IMG/VR virus record: IMGVR_UViG_3300029915_000054
Coordinates: 1-44,357 of that record
Direction: 5' to 3' (one strand)
Length of the DNA: 44,357 bases
From: a virus
The notes under the pieces: generated by a model
Databases searched by the model: none
What the model was told of the DNA's origin: nothing
Seen by the model: only the letters and a program-made list of their open reading frames with translations
Made by a program: the position numbers and the translations under genes
In this document: one piece after another, positions 24,462 through 32,125 of the stretch
How the letters are laid out: every line of letters starts with the position of its first letter
Numbering within the stretch: position 1 is the stretch's first letter

Positions 24462-26065
24462 ATAAAAGCACTCCTGCGCTCTGGGGGTGTGGGGGCAAAA
24501 GCTATCATAACACTATCTGCTCTATTCGGAGAAAGTCCACCGTCCGCTATTTTGTCTACTATAATTTTTCCCGCATCATTTTGGTAGTAAGTAGGTTGTG
24601 AAAGTTCAGTAATTAAAGCCGAGAATTCCGCGATATGGCTTGATATAGATATTATCTCGTCTGGGTTACACTCGATACCCTGAGTTATCCAGCGGTGCGT
24701 TTTCTGGAATCGTGTTCGTAACGCCCACCACCCCTGAGCTTTAAAGTTTCCAAAAAAGTCTTCGTTTGTGGGTCCGCGCTCACGGTTGCGCCCGTCTTCG
24801 CCGGTACTAAACGGATAATTTTCTTTGTCTAAAACTTCGCCTGAACCTCTAAACGGATTGAAAATAATCTCATGCAATCGCGCGGCGTTGATTCGTTTAG
24901 CGTCTCCACGTGCGCCCGCGCCCAAGCCGTCTGCGTCATAATAGACCTCGGGGTATCCAAGCACATCACACAGGGTAAACGCTTTTTGTACCGTCTCAAA
25001 AATATCCGAGCCTTTACCGCTCCAGATTTCGAGATACTCTAAAAGTATACCGTACCGACCACAGTACGCATTTTTATCCTTGCCCTCGTCTGCAATGTCA
25101 AGCCCGGCTTTCCTTTGACCACTAGGGGTTATCCCTAGTTTTATATGCGCATCAATAGCCGATTGAACCCATGCCGAGGGAATCACGATACCCTCAACGG
25201 ACGCGCTATAATCTAAATCTACCTCTTGCGCGATAACCACGGGGTTATCAATGTCTTTGCAAGTCTTATCGTACCATGCTTGGTCTTTGCGAGGGTCTTC
25301 GCGCCAGTGAAACGAAAATACACTAATCGCGCCCCCGAATCGTTTACGCGCAAAAGGGTTATTCATACCGCGAGGCGTTGAAACGTCTATCCGGCAATTT
25401 GTGGTTTGCGATAGCGAGGCATCTATTAACTCGGGTCGTGGCATCCATGCGGATTCGTCCACGAAATAGAAACTGGCTCGCGCTCCCCGCCCGATACCAT
25501 CCCCCGACTCGCCAGCGATAACGCTATTTGTGTATGGGAATTCTATGCGCATGTATGGCGCGTGTTTTCGTTCGTCATAGCCGGGGCGAAATTCTTCCGG
25601 TACGTTGGCAATGAATTGCCGCGCCTTATAAAGTAGCGACTTCGGATCACCTTTTTTGTCCACATACTCTTCTTTACGTGAACCGAACCCAGCGACCACT
25701 CCGTCATTAAATAAACAGATTGTACTAGAAACGGCTATAGTGAGCCATGATAAACCCATTTCCCTCGATTTATCAGTAATGCCCGGCTCTTTGTTCTTCC
25801 AGCGTTCCATAAACCAAGCTACCCATTCCTCTTGTTTTGGGAATAGCATAAATGGCATAAGCGTAGGCAAGCCCACCTCTACATTTCGAGGGTCAAAAGT
25901 TACACCCCAGTCAATAATGAACTGGGCGGGATTCTCTTTATAAAACGCCCGCATACCCGCGAGTTTTTTAGGGTTTTTTCTTAGGCGTGTTAGATTCTCG
26001 ATTCTTGCATCGAAGACCTGAACGTAATCGGGTTTTTTGAAGTCGAAGGCAAACGGTAACGGCAT
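24458..26065 (-). CDS. terL: Terminase large subunit, 535 aa
   Basis: The ATPase domain has a Walker A-like KSREMGLS (residues 99-106) and Walker B FYFVDES (199-205). The RNase H-like nuclease domain has GLDIADEG (321-328), YYDADGLG (376-383) and a late acidic residue in RADSVMIAF (about 520-528), giving the expected acidic cluster. The ATPase pumps DNA into the prohead through the portal; the nuclease cuts the concatemer. Small terminase is separated by three fibre genes and two small ORFs, an unusual spacing. Confidence 0.9.
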   Translation of the reverse strand: MPLPFAFDFKKPDYVQVFDARIENLTRLRKNPKKLAGMRAFYKENPAQFIIDWGVTFDPRNVEVGLPTLMPFMLFPKQEEWVAWFMERWKNKEPGITDKSREMGLSWLTIAVSSTICLFNDGVVAGFGSRKEEYVDKKGDPKSLLYKARQFIANVPEEFRPGYDERKHAPYMRIEFPYTNSVIAGESGDGIGRGARASFYFVDESAWMPRPELIDASLSQTTNCRIDVSTPRGMNNPFARKRFGGAISVFSFHWREDPRKDQAWYDKTCKDIDNPVVIAQEVDLDYSASVEGIVIPSAWVQSAIDAHIKLGITPSGQRKAGLDIADEGKDKNAYCGRYGILLEYLEIWSGKGSDIFETVQKAFTLCDVLGYPEVYYDADGLGAGARGDAKRINAARLHEIIFNPFRGSGEVLDKENYPFSTGEDGRNRERGPTNEDFFGNFKAQGWWALRTRFQKTHRWITQGIECNPDEIISISSHIAEFSALITELSQPTYYQNDAGKIIVDKIADGGLSPNRADSVMIAFAPTPPERRSAFI

Positions 26066-26066
26066 T

Positions 26067-26237
26067 CTATATTTTCGCGCAATGTTTATCTAAAATATCG
26101 CGCAATTCCTTCACGGCCTCTTTTTTACTCGTATGTATTTTGGTGTCGTCTGTGTGCGCTTCGAGAACGGAATTTACTTCGTTGTTTTCGGTGTCAATCT
26201 CGCTAATCGAACAATGGTAAACGTAATATTTGCTCAT
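26067..26237 (-). CDS. Hypothetical small protein, 56 aa
   Basis: ATG at 26237 follows AGGGGATTTA, a good ribosome binding site, and the frame ends one base before the terminase ATG. The product starts [14 protein letters not shown] and ends in a charged helix ([13 protein letters not shown]). It fills the gap between the 65-residue ORF and terL exactly. No family is recognised. Confidence 0.6.
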   Translation of the reverse strand: MSKYYVYHCSISEIDTENNEVNSVLEAHTDDTKIHTSKKEAVKELRDILDKHCAKI

Positions 26238-26253
26238 TAAATCCCCTAAGGAG

Positions 26254-26271
26254 AAAGGGGCTTAACGCCCC
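26254..26271 (-). terminator. Hairpin, weak terminator candidate upstream of terL unit
   Basis: On the minus strand GGGGC, a five-base loop and GCCCC (26271-26257) are followed by TTT (26256-26254). It lies between the gene at 26278 and the small ORF before terL. The T run is short, so partial termination separating fibre and packaging messages is plausible but unproven. Confidence 0.45.
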
Positions 26272-26277
26272 GTTTCG

Positions 26278-26475
26278 TTATTCGTGTTCTATTTGTGCCG
26301 GGGCTTCATCAGCTTTAGGAGCCGCTAAAGAGGCCGCTTTAACACCGATAAACTCGGCCAGCATTTCAACTAAACTACCCACTTGGTCAAGCAATAATTG
26401 CTCAATGTGTGGAGCCGCTTCAACCATTTCCTTTTCAATGAAACTGATAATCGCTTTACCAAAAATCTCTAACAT
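26278..26475 (-). CDS. Hypothetical helical protein, 65 aa
   Basis: AGGAGAG precedes the ATG at 26475. Residues 1-48 form long amphipathic helices (FGKAIISFIEKEMVEAA, then QLLLDQVGSLVEMLAEFIG); the rest is Ala/Pro/Glu-rich. The helical pattern could give membrane association or an oligomer. No family recognised. It lies between fibre genes and terL. Confidence 0.55.
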   Translation of the reverse strand: MLEIFGKAIISFIEKEMVEAAPHIEQLLLDQVGSLVEMLAEFIGVKAASLAAPKADEAPAQIEHE

Positions 26476-26499
26476 TTTACTCTCCTTAGTTTTTAAAAA

Positions 26500-27351
26500 T
26501 TAAGCACTTCTATACCAACCTTCCCAATACAATTGTAAAGCCGTGGCACTGGTAAAGTTTGAGGCCGCTGTCATGTTAAAAGCCGAACCTGCGGCTTTGG
26601 TAGTTCCTTGAGCGCAAAAAGAAAAAATATTACTACTTCCCGCGCCTTGTAAAAATGCGTAAGTATTTCCCGACCCGAAGTTTATCCCTTGCGCCACCGG
26701 CATAATTAACATGCTGTTAGAGGGAGATATATTCCCCGGAGCGGTTCCAACAACTATACTTGGTTGTCCACTAGCTGTTGTATAAGTTGGCGTACATTGC
26801 ATTGTTCCGTATATCCATACAAGCGAGCCTGTAGGTGTTGGGAATTGCCTATAGAAACCTGTTTGAACGGAATACGATACACTTAAATCACCTACGGTAG
26901 AAAATGTAAAAGTAGGCGTGTATGTACCTTCAATCACGGGTCTGAAAGGTTGCGCAATATACCAAGAGGCCACCGTAGCCCCTGAATTTAATACACAAAT
27001 AAAGGTAACCGCATACGCTACGGGCACTGAATAAAAAGTATTGGTGTTTGTTGAGTCTTTAACGGTCAAAGCGCCAGAACTGTTATTAATAATCGTGTAA
27101 GACATACCAGCGACAAGGGTGGTCGTTAAGGGTAATAATACGGCATCCCCGGCAGCTGAGGCGGTATATTGCTGGTTTTCTGCGCTAGCCACGGTTAGGG
27201 GATAAGTAGTACCTATACCTGTTCGAGTAGTAGTAGCGAAACCGCCTATCAAGTTATTTCCGGATAAATTCAAATTTCCATCAAATTGGGCGATAGCATT
27301 GGCCGTAGGAGTCGAGGTAATTATTCTATTTAAAACCGTGTTTATGGTCAT
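26500..27351 (-). CDS. Fibre-like structural protein A, 283 aa
   Basis: The protein is rich in Ser, Thr, Ala and Gly with almost no Lys, typical of fibre proteins. Residues about 50-133 (VLLPLTTTL, then YTIINNSSGALTV, ATVASWYIA) match residues about 50-133 of the next gene's protein (VVLPVVTTF, YLIINESTGALTV, TAASWAAQ). The C-terminal 150 residues are different. Its start MTINTVLNRI resembles the neighbour's MAINNILNNT. Probably a receptor-binding or surface fibre. Confidence 0.6.
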   Translation of the reverse strand: MTINTVLNRIITSTPTANAIAQFDGNLNLSGNNLIGGFATTTRTGIGTTYPLTVASAENQQYTASAAGDAVLLPLTTTLVAGMSYTIINNSSGALTVKDSTNTNTFYSVPVAYAVTFICVLNSGATVASWYIAQPFRPVIEGTYTPTFTFSTVGDLSVSYSVQTGFYRQFPTPTGSLVWIYGTMQCTPTYTTASGQPSIVVGTAPGNISPSNSMLIMPVAQGINFGSGNTYAFLQGAGSSNIFSFCAQGTTKAAGSAFNMTAASNFTSATALQLYWEGWYRSA

Positions 27352-27369
27352 TGTATAATCCTTAGTAAT

Positions 27370-27400
27370 CGGACACTTATAGTATCCTTATAAGTGTCCG
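27370..27400. repeat. 12-base perfect inverted repeat between fibre genes
   Basis: CGGACACTTATA (27370-27381) and its exact complement (27389-27400) flank a seven-base loop in the 59-base gap between fibre genes A and B. Neither strand has a T run after it. It would form a very stable RNA hairpin, and may control fibre message decay, or be a recombination site among the fibre genes. Confidence 0.75.
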
Positions 27401-27410
27401 GTATTTAAAA

Positions 27411-28154
27411 TTACACTAAGTTAAGCCCTGAGGAAATAGCGTAATCAATAGACCAAGTGGTATTCGCTACCAAGCAAGTCATTTTGAAACTGTCATTTCC
27501 ATTGGCACTTGTTACAGTACCCGCAGAAGCCGTAACCGCTGTACCTAAACGGATTGTTTGCCCTGTGTTAGCTGTCATAATCCAACCGCCAGCACCAACC
27601 CCTTTAACGATAATAACATCACCAACAGCCATAGCCGCAGGAGCGGTGAAAGTTGTTTGAGCGGCATTATTGGAGATATAGCCGGTGTTAACTGCGCAAG
27701 CCTGAGAAGTGCCAGAAACAGGAACCCAAGCAAAAGCCGCAGCAGGTGAGGAATAAATTTGCGCTGCCCAAGAGGCCGCTGTAGTACCCGTAATCAATTG
27801 ACAAACTACACGACACCAGCTTCCAGCGGGAACAGTAGCGACTAAATTAGAACCCGAAGAGTTAACAGTTAATGCGCCTGTTGATTCGTTGATTATTAAA
27901 TATTCAACGCCGATTTGTGGGAACGTAGTAACCACTGGCAATACTACTGTTTGGGTAGTTGTACCGGTGAAGATTTGAGTTTGTGTACTAGAAACCAACA
28001 AAGTGGTCGAACCCGCAGCAGTTGCCGTAACGGTAGCACCACTGATAAAGTTATCCGCACTTGGTTCTAAAAACGCTGGTTGTTGAGTACCTGCGAAAGC
28101 ACCATTACCTGATTGACCGACTAGCGTGTTATTTAAAATATTATTTATAGCCAT
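27411..28154 (-). CDS. Fibre-like structural protein B, 247 aa
   Basis: It has two recognisable modules. Residues about 50-133 match fibre protein A. Residues about 142-247 (WVPVSGTSQACAVNTGYI, GAGGWIMTANTGQTI) match the last 106 residues of fibre protein C. A 23-base identical stretch at 27688-27710 and 28445-28467 shows recent exchange with C. The shared C-terminal domain is likely the host-binding tip. Confidence 0.65.
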   Translation of the reverse strand: MAINNILNNTLVGQSGNGAFAGTQQPAFLEPSADNFISGATVTATAAGSTTLLVSSTQTQIFTGTTTQTVVLPVVTTFPQIGVEYLIINESTGALTVNSSGSNLVATVPAGSWCRVVCQLITGTTAASWAAQIYSSPAAAFAWVPVSGTSQACAVNTGYISNNAAQTTFTAPAAMAVGDVIIVKGVGAGGWIMTANTGQTIRLGTAVTASAGTVTSANGNDSFKMTCLVANTTWSIDYAISSGLNLV

Positions 28155-28167
28155 TTTCTAAAACCCC

Positions 28168-29967
28168 TTAAGAGTAAGTTAATCCCTGAGAGTATGCGCT
28201 TGTTACACGCCACTCGGTATCTGCCACAACACAAAGCAAGTATACGTTATCGATACCTGTTTGACTCGCTACGCTTCCGCCAGACGTTGAAACCGCAGAG
28301 CCACCAGCAATCGTTTGACCGCCGCTAGCATTGACAATCCAACCGCCCACGCCATGCCCTTGAACCGCAATGACCGAACCGACCGCAGCGGTAGCAGGGA
28401 GACTAAAAACAGTCTGTGCCACGTTGAGGGCGATATATCCGTTATTAACTGCGCAAGCCTGAGAAGTTCCCGCCACTGATTGCCACGCTAAACCACCACC
28501 GCCGGGAATGTCGCTTAATAGTGCAAGCGTTCCAGGTCCGGCCGGCCATTCGAGGGCGGTAGCATCGGGTAACAAGGGAACTTTATAATAATTATTGTTT
28601 ATCTTAGCGCGCCAGTAGTCCGCAGCTCCGGCAGGGTAGGGCGTACCGTCACCCCTAAAACCTATAGGGTGCGCACCAGAACCTAGAGCAACTCCTGGAC
28701 CATCATCTGTGCTACTTGTGCCTGTTGCGGGGTCTGCGATTGCGTTCGCGCCCAGAGCTAAAGCCCCGGCGGTCGCATCGTCTGAAACGCCCGAGCCTGC
28801 GCCAAACGTACTGTTATAGTTCCCAGACACGATACCTTGACCAGCTAGCGCACCGACCGCCGTATTAGCTGCGCCCGCTACGTTATCGGCTAGAGCCTGA
28901 TCACCTATTGCGGTTAATAGCCCGCCTGTCGCTGCGACTGCCGCATTAACCCCGACCGCTACGGACTGCACACCGTGAAGGTTTGAACGCAAAGCGTTAT
29001 CGCCTATCGCTACGTTATTATCCCCGTCTATATTCAGGAATAACGCTTCGATACCGAAAACGGTATTGGAGAATTGTGCGCCACCGCCTACCCCGATTGT
29101 TTTGTTATTAATCGTGGAATCGCTCGTACTCGTTAAGCTGTTAAATGTAACGTCTGCGGTTGTGTCAATATTTTGGGGGGTTGACAAAATCGGATTTTCA
29201 GGGTCTGTATTATCGACTATAACTTGCTTGACATTCGCGCCCGTTACGGTCTGAACAAAGCCCGTTCCCGTAGTCGCGGGATTCATGAGAACCCAATCCG
29301 CCCCGTTGTACAATAAATACGCCAATTGATTACCAACTAACATACCCGCAGATAGAGGAGAACCGTTGTTTAAAATTATTGCATCGGTTACGCCATTTAC
29401 TGTAAGAGTTGAAGCCCCCGTATTGTCATGAGCGGGGGAAACCTTCATATAAATTGGAAATCCCACCCCAAACGAGCCAGCGGGGGGTACAAGCAACGTA
29501 ACGGCATAGGCATCGATTGCGCCCGAATCAATCGCGTTATTGTACGAATTCCCTTGAACTAAAAAGGCGCTCGCGGTAGTGATAGAAGGGTTAATCAATT
29601 GAAAAGTGTTTGACGCTTCATTGTAAATAAACAAGTATGAGGCGTTGGACTCAATATCTCCTGCCGCTAATTGACCGCCCCAAAGAACGATAGGAACGGG
29701 CGTTAGCGCGTTGACTTGTAATGTCGGAGAATCGGTATTGTTTTGCAAACTCCCGGTTGACATTGACACGATTAAACCATCTGTCAAAACCGTGACAGGA
29801 GGTGTCAAAATTACGACAAACGCATCATCCACGCCGGTAGCCGGTTCGTAGTTAAACGCGAATTCTTGTACCTGTCTAGGGGTTACGCCTCCACCCCCGC
29901 CACCGCCACTCCCGGGGTAAACCCCGAAGATTATGGCATTCTCTAACCATGAATCGGGGCTACTCAT
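28168..29967 (-). CDS. Fibre-like structural protein C, 599 aa
   Basis: The ATG at 29967, overlapping the previous stop (TAATG) with GGGAGG upstream, is preferred over the in-frame codon at 29982. After a Gly-rich hinge (about residue 20) comes beta sequence, then YadA-head-like repeats at about 320-430 (NNVAIGDNALRSN, SVAVGVNAAV, NTAVGALAG, GALALGANA). The last 106 residues match protein B. A trimeric fibre with a host-binding tip fits. Its place beside small terminase rather than with the tail genes is unusual. Confidence 0.7.
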   Translation of the reverse strand: MSSPDSWLENAIIFGVYPGSGGGGGGGVTPRQVQEFAFNYEPATGVDDAFVVILTPPVTVLTDGLIVSMSTGSLQNNTDSPTLQVNALTPVPIVLWGGQLAAGDIESNASYLFIYNEASNTFQLINPSITTASAFLVQGNSYNNAIDSGAIDAYAVTLLVPPAGSFGVGFPIYMKVSPAHDNTGASTLTVNGVTDAIILNNGSPLSAGMLVGNQLAYLLYNGADWVLMNPATTGTGFVQTVTGANVKQVIVDNTDPENPILSTPQNIDTTADVTFNSLTSTSDSTINNKTIGVGGGAQFSNTVFGIEALFLNIDGDNNVAIGDNALRSNLHGVQSVAVGVNAAVAATGGLLTAIGDQALADNVAGAANTAVGALAGQGIVSGNYNSTFGAGSGVSDDATAGALALGANAIADPATGTSSTDDGPGVALGSGAHPIGFRGDGTPYPAGAADYWRAKINNNYYKVPLLPDATALEWPAGPGTLALLSDIPGGGGLAWQSVAGTSQACAVNNGYIALNVAQTVFSLPATAAVGSVIAVQGHGVGGWIVNASGGQTIAGGSAVSTSGGSVASQTGIDNVYLLCVVADTEWRVTSAYSQGLTYS

Positions 29968-30152
29968 TATTGAGCCTCCCACACCGAGATATCCGTAATG
30001 TTAGTACCGTCATTCGTATAGGTTTTAGTGTAGGTAATGCCTTGATATACTACCGACATTGTGGCGATAAAATCGCCGTCATAAGTGAGTACTTTTGCAA
30101 GGTCATCAACCGGTAATTGTGGTATGGTGCTGGTCGCTACAGTTCCGCTCAT
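29967..30152 (-). CDS. Small hypothetical structural protein, 61 aa
   Basis: A 61-residue protein with beta pattern (FIATMSVVYQGITYTKTYT) and many Thr and Asp residues lies between small terminase and fibre C and overlaps both by a few bases. It could be a fibre chaperone or attachment piece. No family is recognised. Confidence 0.55.
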   Translation of the reverse strand: MSGTVATSTIPQLPVDDLAKVLTYDGDFIATMSVVYQGITYTKTYTNDGTNITDISVWEAQ

Positions 30153-30559
30153 TTTTTAGAACCTCCCTTCATAATCTGTTGGTATATCTTGGCCGCTTCG
30201 ATTGGGTCTGTAACGCTAATGCTTATTGCTGGCTCAGTAACATTGCAATCTAATTCGGGGTTATATTTCTCCGACCAACCGGCACGAGTTCGTAAATAGA
30301 ACATAATAGCTTGAATGTTCCCCGCCATTATTAAATCATACAGTTTGCCGGATACTCTAGCTATTGTTTGAGCTTGGCCACGATTAAACGCTTTCTTTAA
30401 TTCTGGTGTTCGTTTCTCAGCTTTTGACCAAACGTCTTTACTATGCCCGAAATAGTTTTGAATTAAATATTTTGTTAATCCTAAACCCGCGAGCATTGAA
30501 ACCTCTTTTATCTCTTCTTCGTTAGGCAAAAATGTAGGTGTGTTGCCATTCCTTGCCAT
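30149..30559 (-). CDS. terS: Terminase small subunit, 136 aa
   Basis: The N-terminal half holds an HTH-like segment (LAGLGLTKYLIQNYFG), and the core KLYDLIMAGNIQAIMFYLRT and RAGWSE is characteristic of phage small terminase subunits. The C-terminal tail ends in KGGSKK. It recognises the packaging site and delivers it to the large subunit. The large subunit is about 4 kb further down the same strand, with fibre genes in between. Confidence 0.8.
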   Translation of the reverse strand: MARNGNTPTFLPNEEEIKEVSMLAGLGLTKYLIQNYFGHSKDVWSKAEKRTPELKKAFNRGQAQTIARVSGKLYDLIMAGNIQAIMFYLRTRAGWSEKYNPELDCNVTEPAISISVTDPIEAAKIYQQIMKGGSKK

Positions 30560-30567
30560 AAGCTATC

Positions 30568-31221
30568 CTACTCAATATGGAGCGCGTTGGTCGGTATCGC
30601 GCCGCCGCTCTCGAACTGGTCGCCCGAGTTAGCCTTTGTAACGCGCTTAGGGTACTGTTTTGATAATTTAAGTATATCCTTGCGAACCAAGTCACACAAG
30701 GGCATTAAGTAACGGTGCTTGACGCTGCCCTTAACTATCTGTATGAAGTCTTTACCCATGTGTGTGCCGTATTTCGCTCTCATAGAACGCCCGTGCATCC
30801 TCACGCCGTTTACCATGTATTCATCCGCTGCGTTAGATTGCCCCGAATAAATCCAGTTTCCCGCTTGATAAATACCGCCATGATGATTTTGGTTTGTGTC
30901 TGCGAAGGATATAACCATCTTTAGGCCGGGTGATACTTTTTTGAGCAATTTAAAACTAATGGCGACTATGCGGCTAACTGGCGTTTCGTGAGCCGTCAAT
31001 GCAATCCTCACAAGCTCGCAGCATTCTGTTTGCTGTAGCCCATAGGGAGCGCCTAAGGTGCTGTTCGCGCCCCGGCCATACAAAACCACGCCTATAAACT
31101 TTCCGTGTTCCCACACGCCGATTTTAATCAGTTTGCCAGCGGGTACAGTCTTGCTATAGTGGAAATTCACACAAGCGTATTTTGTGGCCTCATAACTCGC
31201 ATAGTCTAGTTTTAACGTCAT
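30568..31221 (-). CDS. mom: Mu Mom-like DNA modification protein, 217 aa
   Basis: Residues 19-24 NFHYSK, 36-47 GVWEHGKFIGVV, 69-75 ELVRIAL and 105-127 (SFADTNQNHHGGIYQAGNW) match the Mom family, whose Mu member adds a carbamoylmethyl group to adenines and protects phage DNA from restriction. The GNAT-like fold is known for the family. It overlaps the ParB-like gene by one base. No Com-like translational activator is seen. It is transcribed just before packaging genes, which suits modification before encapsidation. Confidence 0.85.
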   Translation of the reverse strand: MTLKLDYASYEATKYACVNFHYSKTVPAGKLIKIGVWEHGKFIGVVLYGRGANSTLGAPYGLQQTECCELVRIALTAHETPVSRIVAISFKLLKKVSPGLKMVISFADTNQNHHGGIYQAGNWIYSGQSNAADEYMVNGVRMHGRSMRAKYGTHMGKDFIQIVKGSVKHRYLMPLCDLVRKDILKLSKQYPKRVTKANSGDQFESGGAIPTNALHIE

Positions 31222-31736
31222 TAATCCAAGTCTCTTAAATCGAATGAATTCTCACAGTGAGGACATATTACAAGTTTAGGCTCTAATACGTCCAGTTTGC
31301 CTTGCTCGCCCATGCCCGCCGGGTCAAAGTTCATTTTGCCCAACATTTCATCAATCTCCATTTTCGAGAATCCCGTAGAGCTTAAATCGAAGCCGGGCGT
31401 TTCGTCTAAGGTGTGGAGTTCTTCGGATAGCATGTCGTAATTCCACTCGGCGTTCATTGCGATTTTATTCGCTGCGAGTATGTAGCCCTTTTGTTTCGCT
31501 TCGTCTATCAAGTGGTGCTGTACGATAACGGGGATTTGAGTTAGCCCCATTTTCTTGGCGGCTTTAACTCTAGCGTGTCCGCTTAAAATCACAAAGCTAG
31601 CGTTACATTCGACCGGCACGTTAAAGCCGTAATCGCGAATACTTTTAATTATCTGTTCGATTTGTTCCTTCGAGTGCGTTCTAGCGTTCTTCTCATAGTC
31701 TTTGAGTTTTCCCGGCTCTAGCATCATCACATTCAC
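31221..31736 (-). CDS. ParB-like nuclease-domain protein, 171 aa (GTG start)
   Basis: GTG at 31736 has AGGAGG eight bases upstream. Residues 5-95 match the ParB/Srx-like N-terminal domain: LKDYEKNARTHSKEQIEQI, then VPVECNASFVILSGHARVKAA and IPVIV. The CxxC in LVICPHCENSF near the C-terminus looks like half a zinc site. Such proteins often stand next to DNA modification genes in phages, and here the partner is Mom. Role may be targeting or a nuclease/ATPase function; not resolved by sequence. Confidence 0.8.
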   Translation of the reverse strand: MNVMMLEPGKLKDYEKNARTHSKEQIEQIIKSIRDYGFNVPVECNASFVILSGHARVKAAKKMGLTQIPVIVQHHLIDEAKQKGYILAANKIAMNAEWNYDMLSEELHTLDETPGFDLSSTGFSKMEIDEMLGKMNFDPAGMGEQGKLDVLEPKLVICPHCENSFDLRDLD

Positions 31737-31790
31737 AATAAATTCCTCCTAGAAACCCCTAAGTGTAGGCGTAAGAGCGATACTTGTACA

Positions 31791-31851
31791 GTTTTAGGAG
31801 CGTAACCGTAGAGAAACAGAGAGAATCCGTGGTACCGAGGAACGCTAAAAC
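31791..31851 (-). other. Potential structured 5' leader of ParB/late operon
   Basis: GTTTTAGGAGCGT (31791-31803) pairs with ACGCTAAAAC (31842-31851) as a 10-base stem with a three-base bulge and a long loop. It lies about 55-115 bases upstream of the ParB-like start in what would be the late message leader. Could be a regulatory RNA fold or a protein-binding site. No known riboswitch pattern is recognised. Confidence 0.35.
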
Positions 31852-31940
31852 CCATAGTGGGCGTGGGTTATACGCGATAATTCGTAGAATCCCCAGAAAA
31901 ACCAACTCCTTATATATAAATATAAATATATAGTACTACT

Positions 31941-31978
31941 GTTATACAGTACATATGTACAACCGTTATACAATACAT
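31941..31978. repeat. 14-base direct repeat pair, 24-base period
   Basis: GTTATACAGTACAT at 31941 and GTTATACAATACAT at 31965 differ at one base. On the minus strand each contains TGTATAAC, an extended -10-like sequence. They could be twin -10 elements, activator sites, or iterons. Confidence 0.7.
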
Positions 31979-31999
31979 TCTGTCCTTTGATTTTATATA

Positions 32000-32091
32000 T
32001 TCTCTAAGGACTCTAAGAACAACCTATATAGAATAAGGCACAAACGATTACTTAGAGAAAAAATCTCTAGGTATTCTCTAAGTTCTCTAAG
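32000..32091. repeat. TTCTCTAAG repeat cluster
   Basis: TTCTCTAAG occurs at 32000-32008, 32074-32082 and 32083-32091, with a related GACTCTAAG at 32009-32017 and the inverse CTTAGAGAA at 32051-32059. Pairs abut head to tail, giving 18-base tandem units. The cluster lies between the AT-rich core and the primase terminator. Confidence 0.7.
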
Positions 32092-32095
32092 CTGT

Positions 32096-32115
32096 AAAAA
32101 GGGGCGCGAAGCCCC
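32096..32115 (-). terminator. Intrinsic terminator after primase
   Basis: On the minus strand GGGGC-TTCGC-GCCCC (32115-32101) is followed by TTTTT (32100-32096). It lies 11 bases after the primase stop codon. This separates the replication part of the minus arm from the late part. Confidence 0.8.
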
Positions 32116-32125
32116 AGAGAGTTTA

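Larger units (their letters stand above)
31737..32095 (-). promoter_or_regulatory. Large non-coding region: likely late promoter and iteron-like origin region
   Basis: This is the only long gene-free stretch. It holds an AT-rich core (31907-32000), a near-perfect 14-base direct repeat (31941-31954 and 31965-31978, one mismatch, 24 bases apart), the palindrome GTACATATGTAC, and TTCTCTAAG repeats at 32000-32008, 32074-32082 and 32083-32091, with the inverted copy CTTAGAGAA at 32051-32059. A structured segment at 31791-31851 precedes the ParB-like gene. Iterons plus AT-rich DNA beside the primase suggest an origin; as the start of the packaging/head operon it must also contain a minus-strand promoter. 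Confidence 0.6.

Noticed and set aside
31743-31930. Open frame on the minus strand across the late leader
   Set aside because: It has no ATG or GTG start and only a TTG directly abutting AAGGAG with no spacing; composition is unlike the genes around it.
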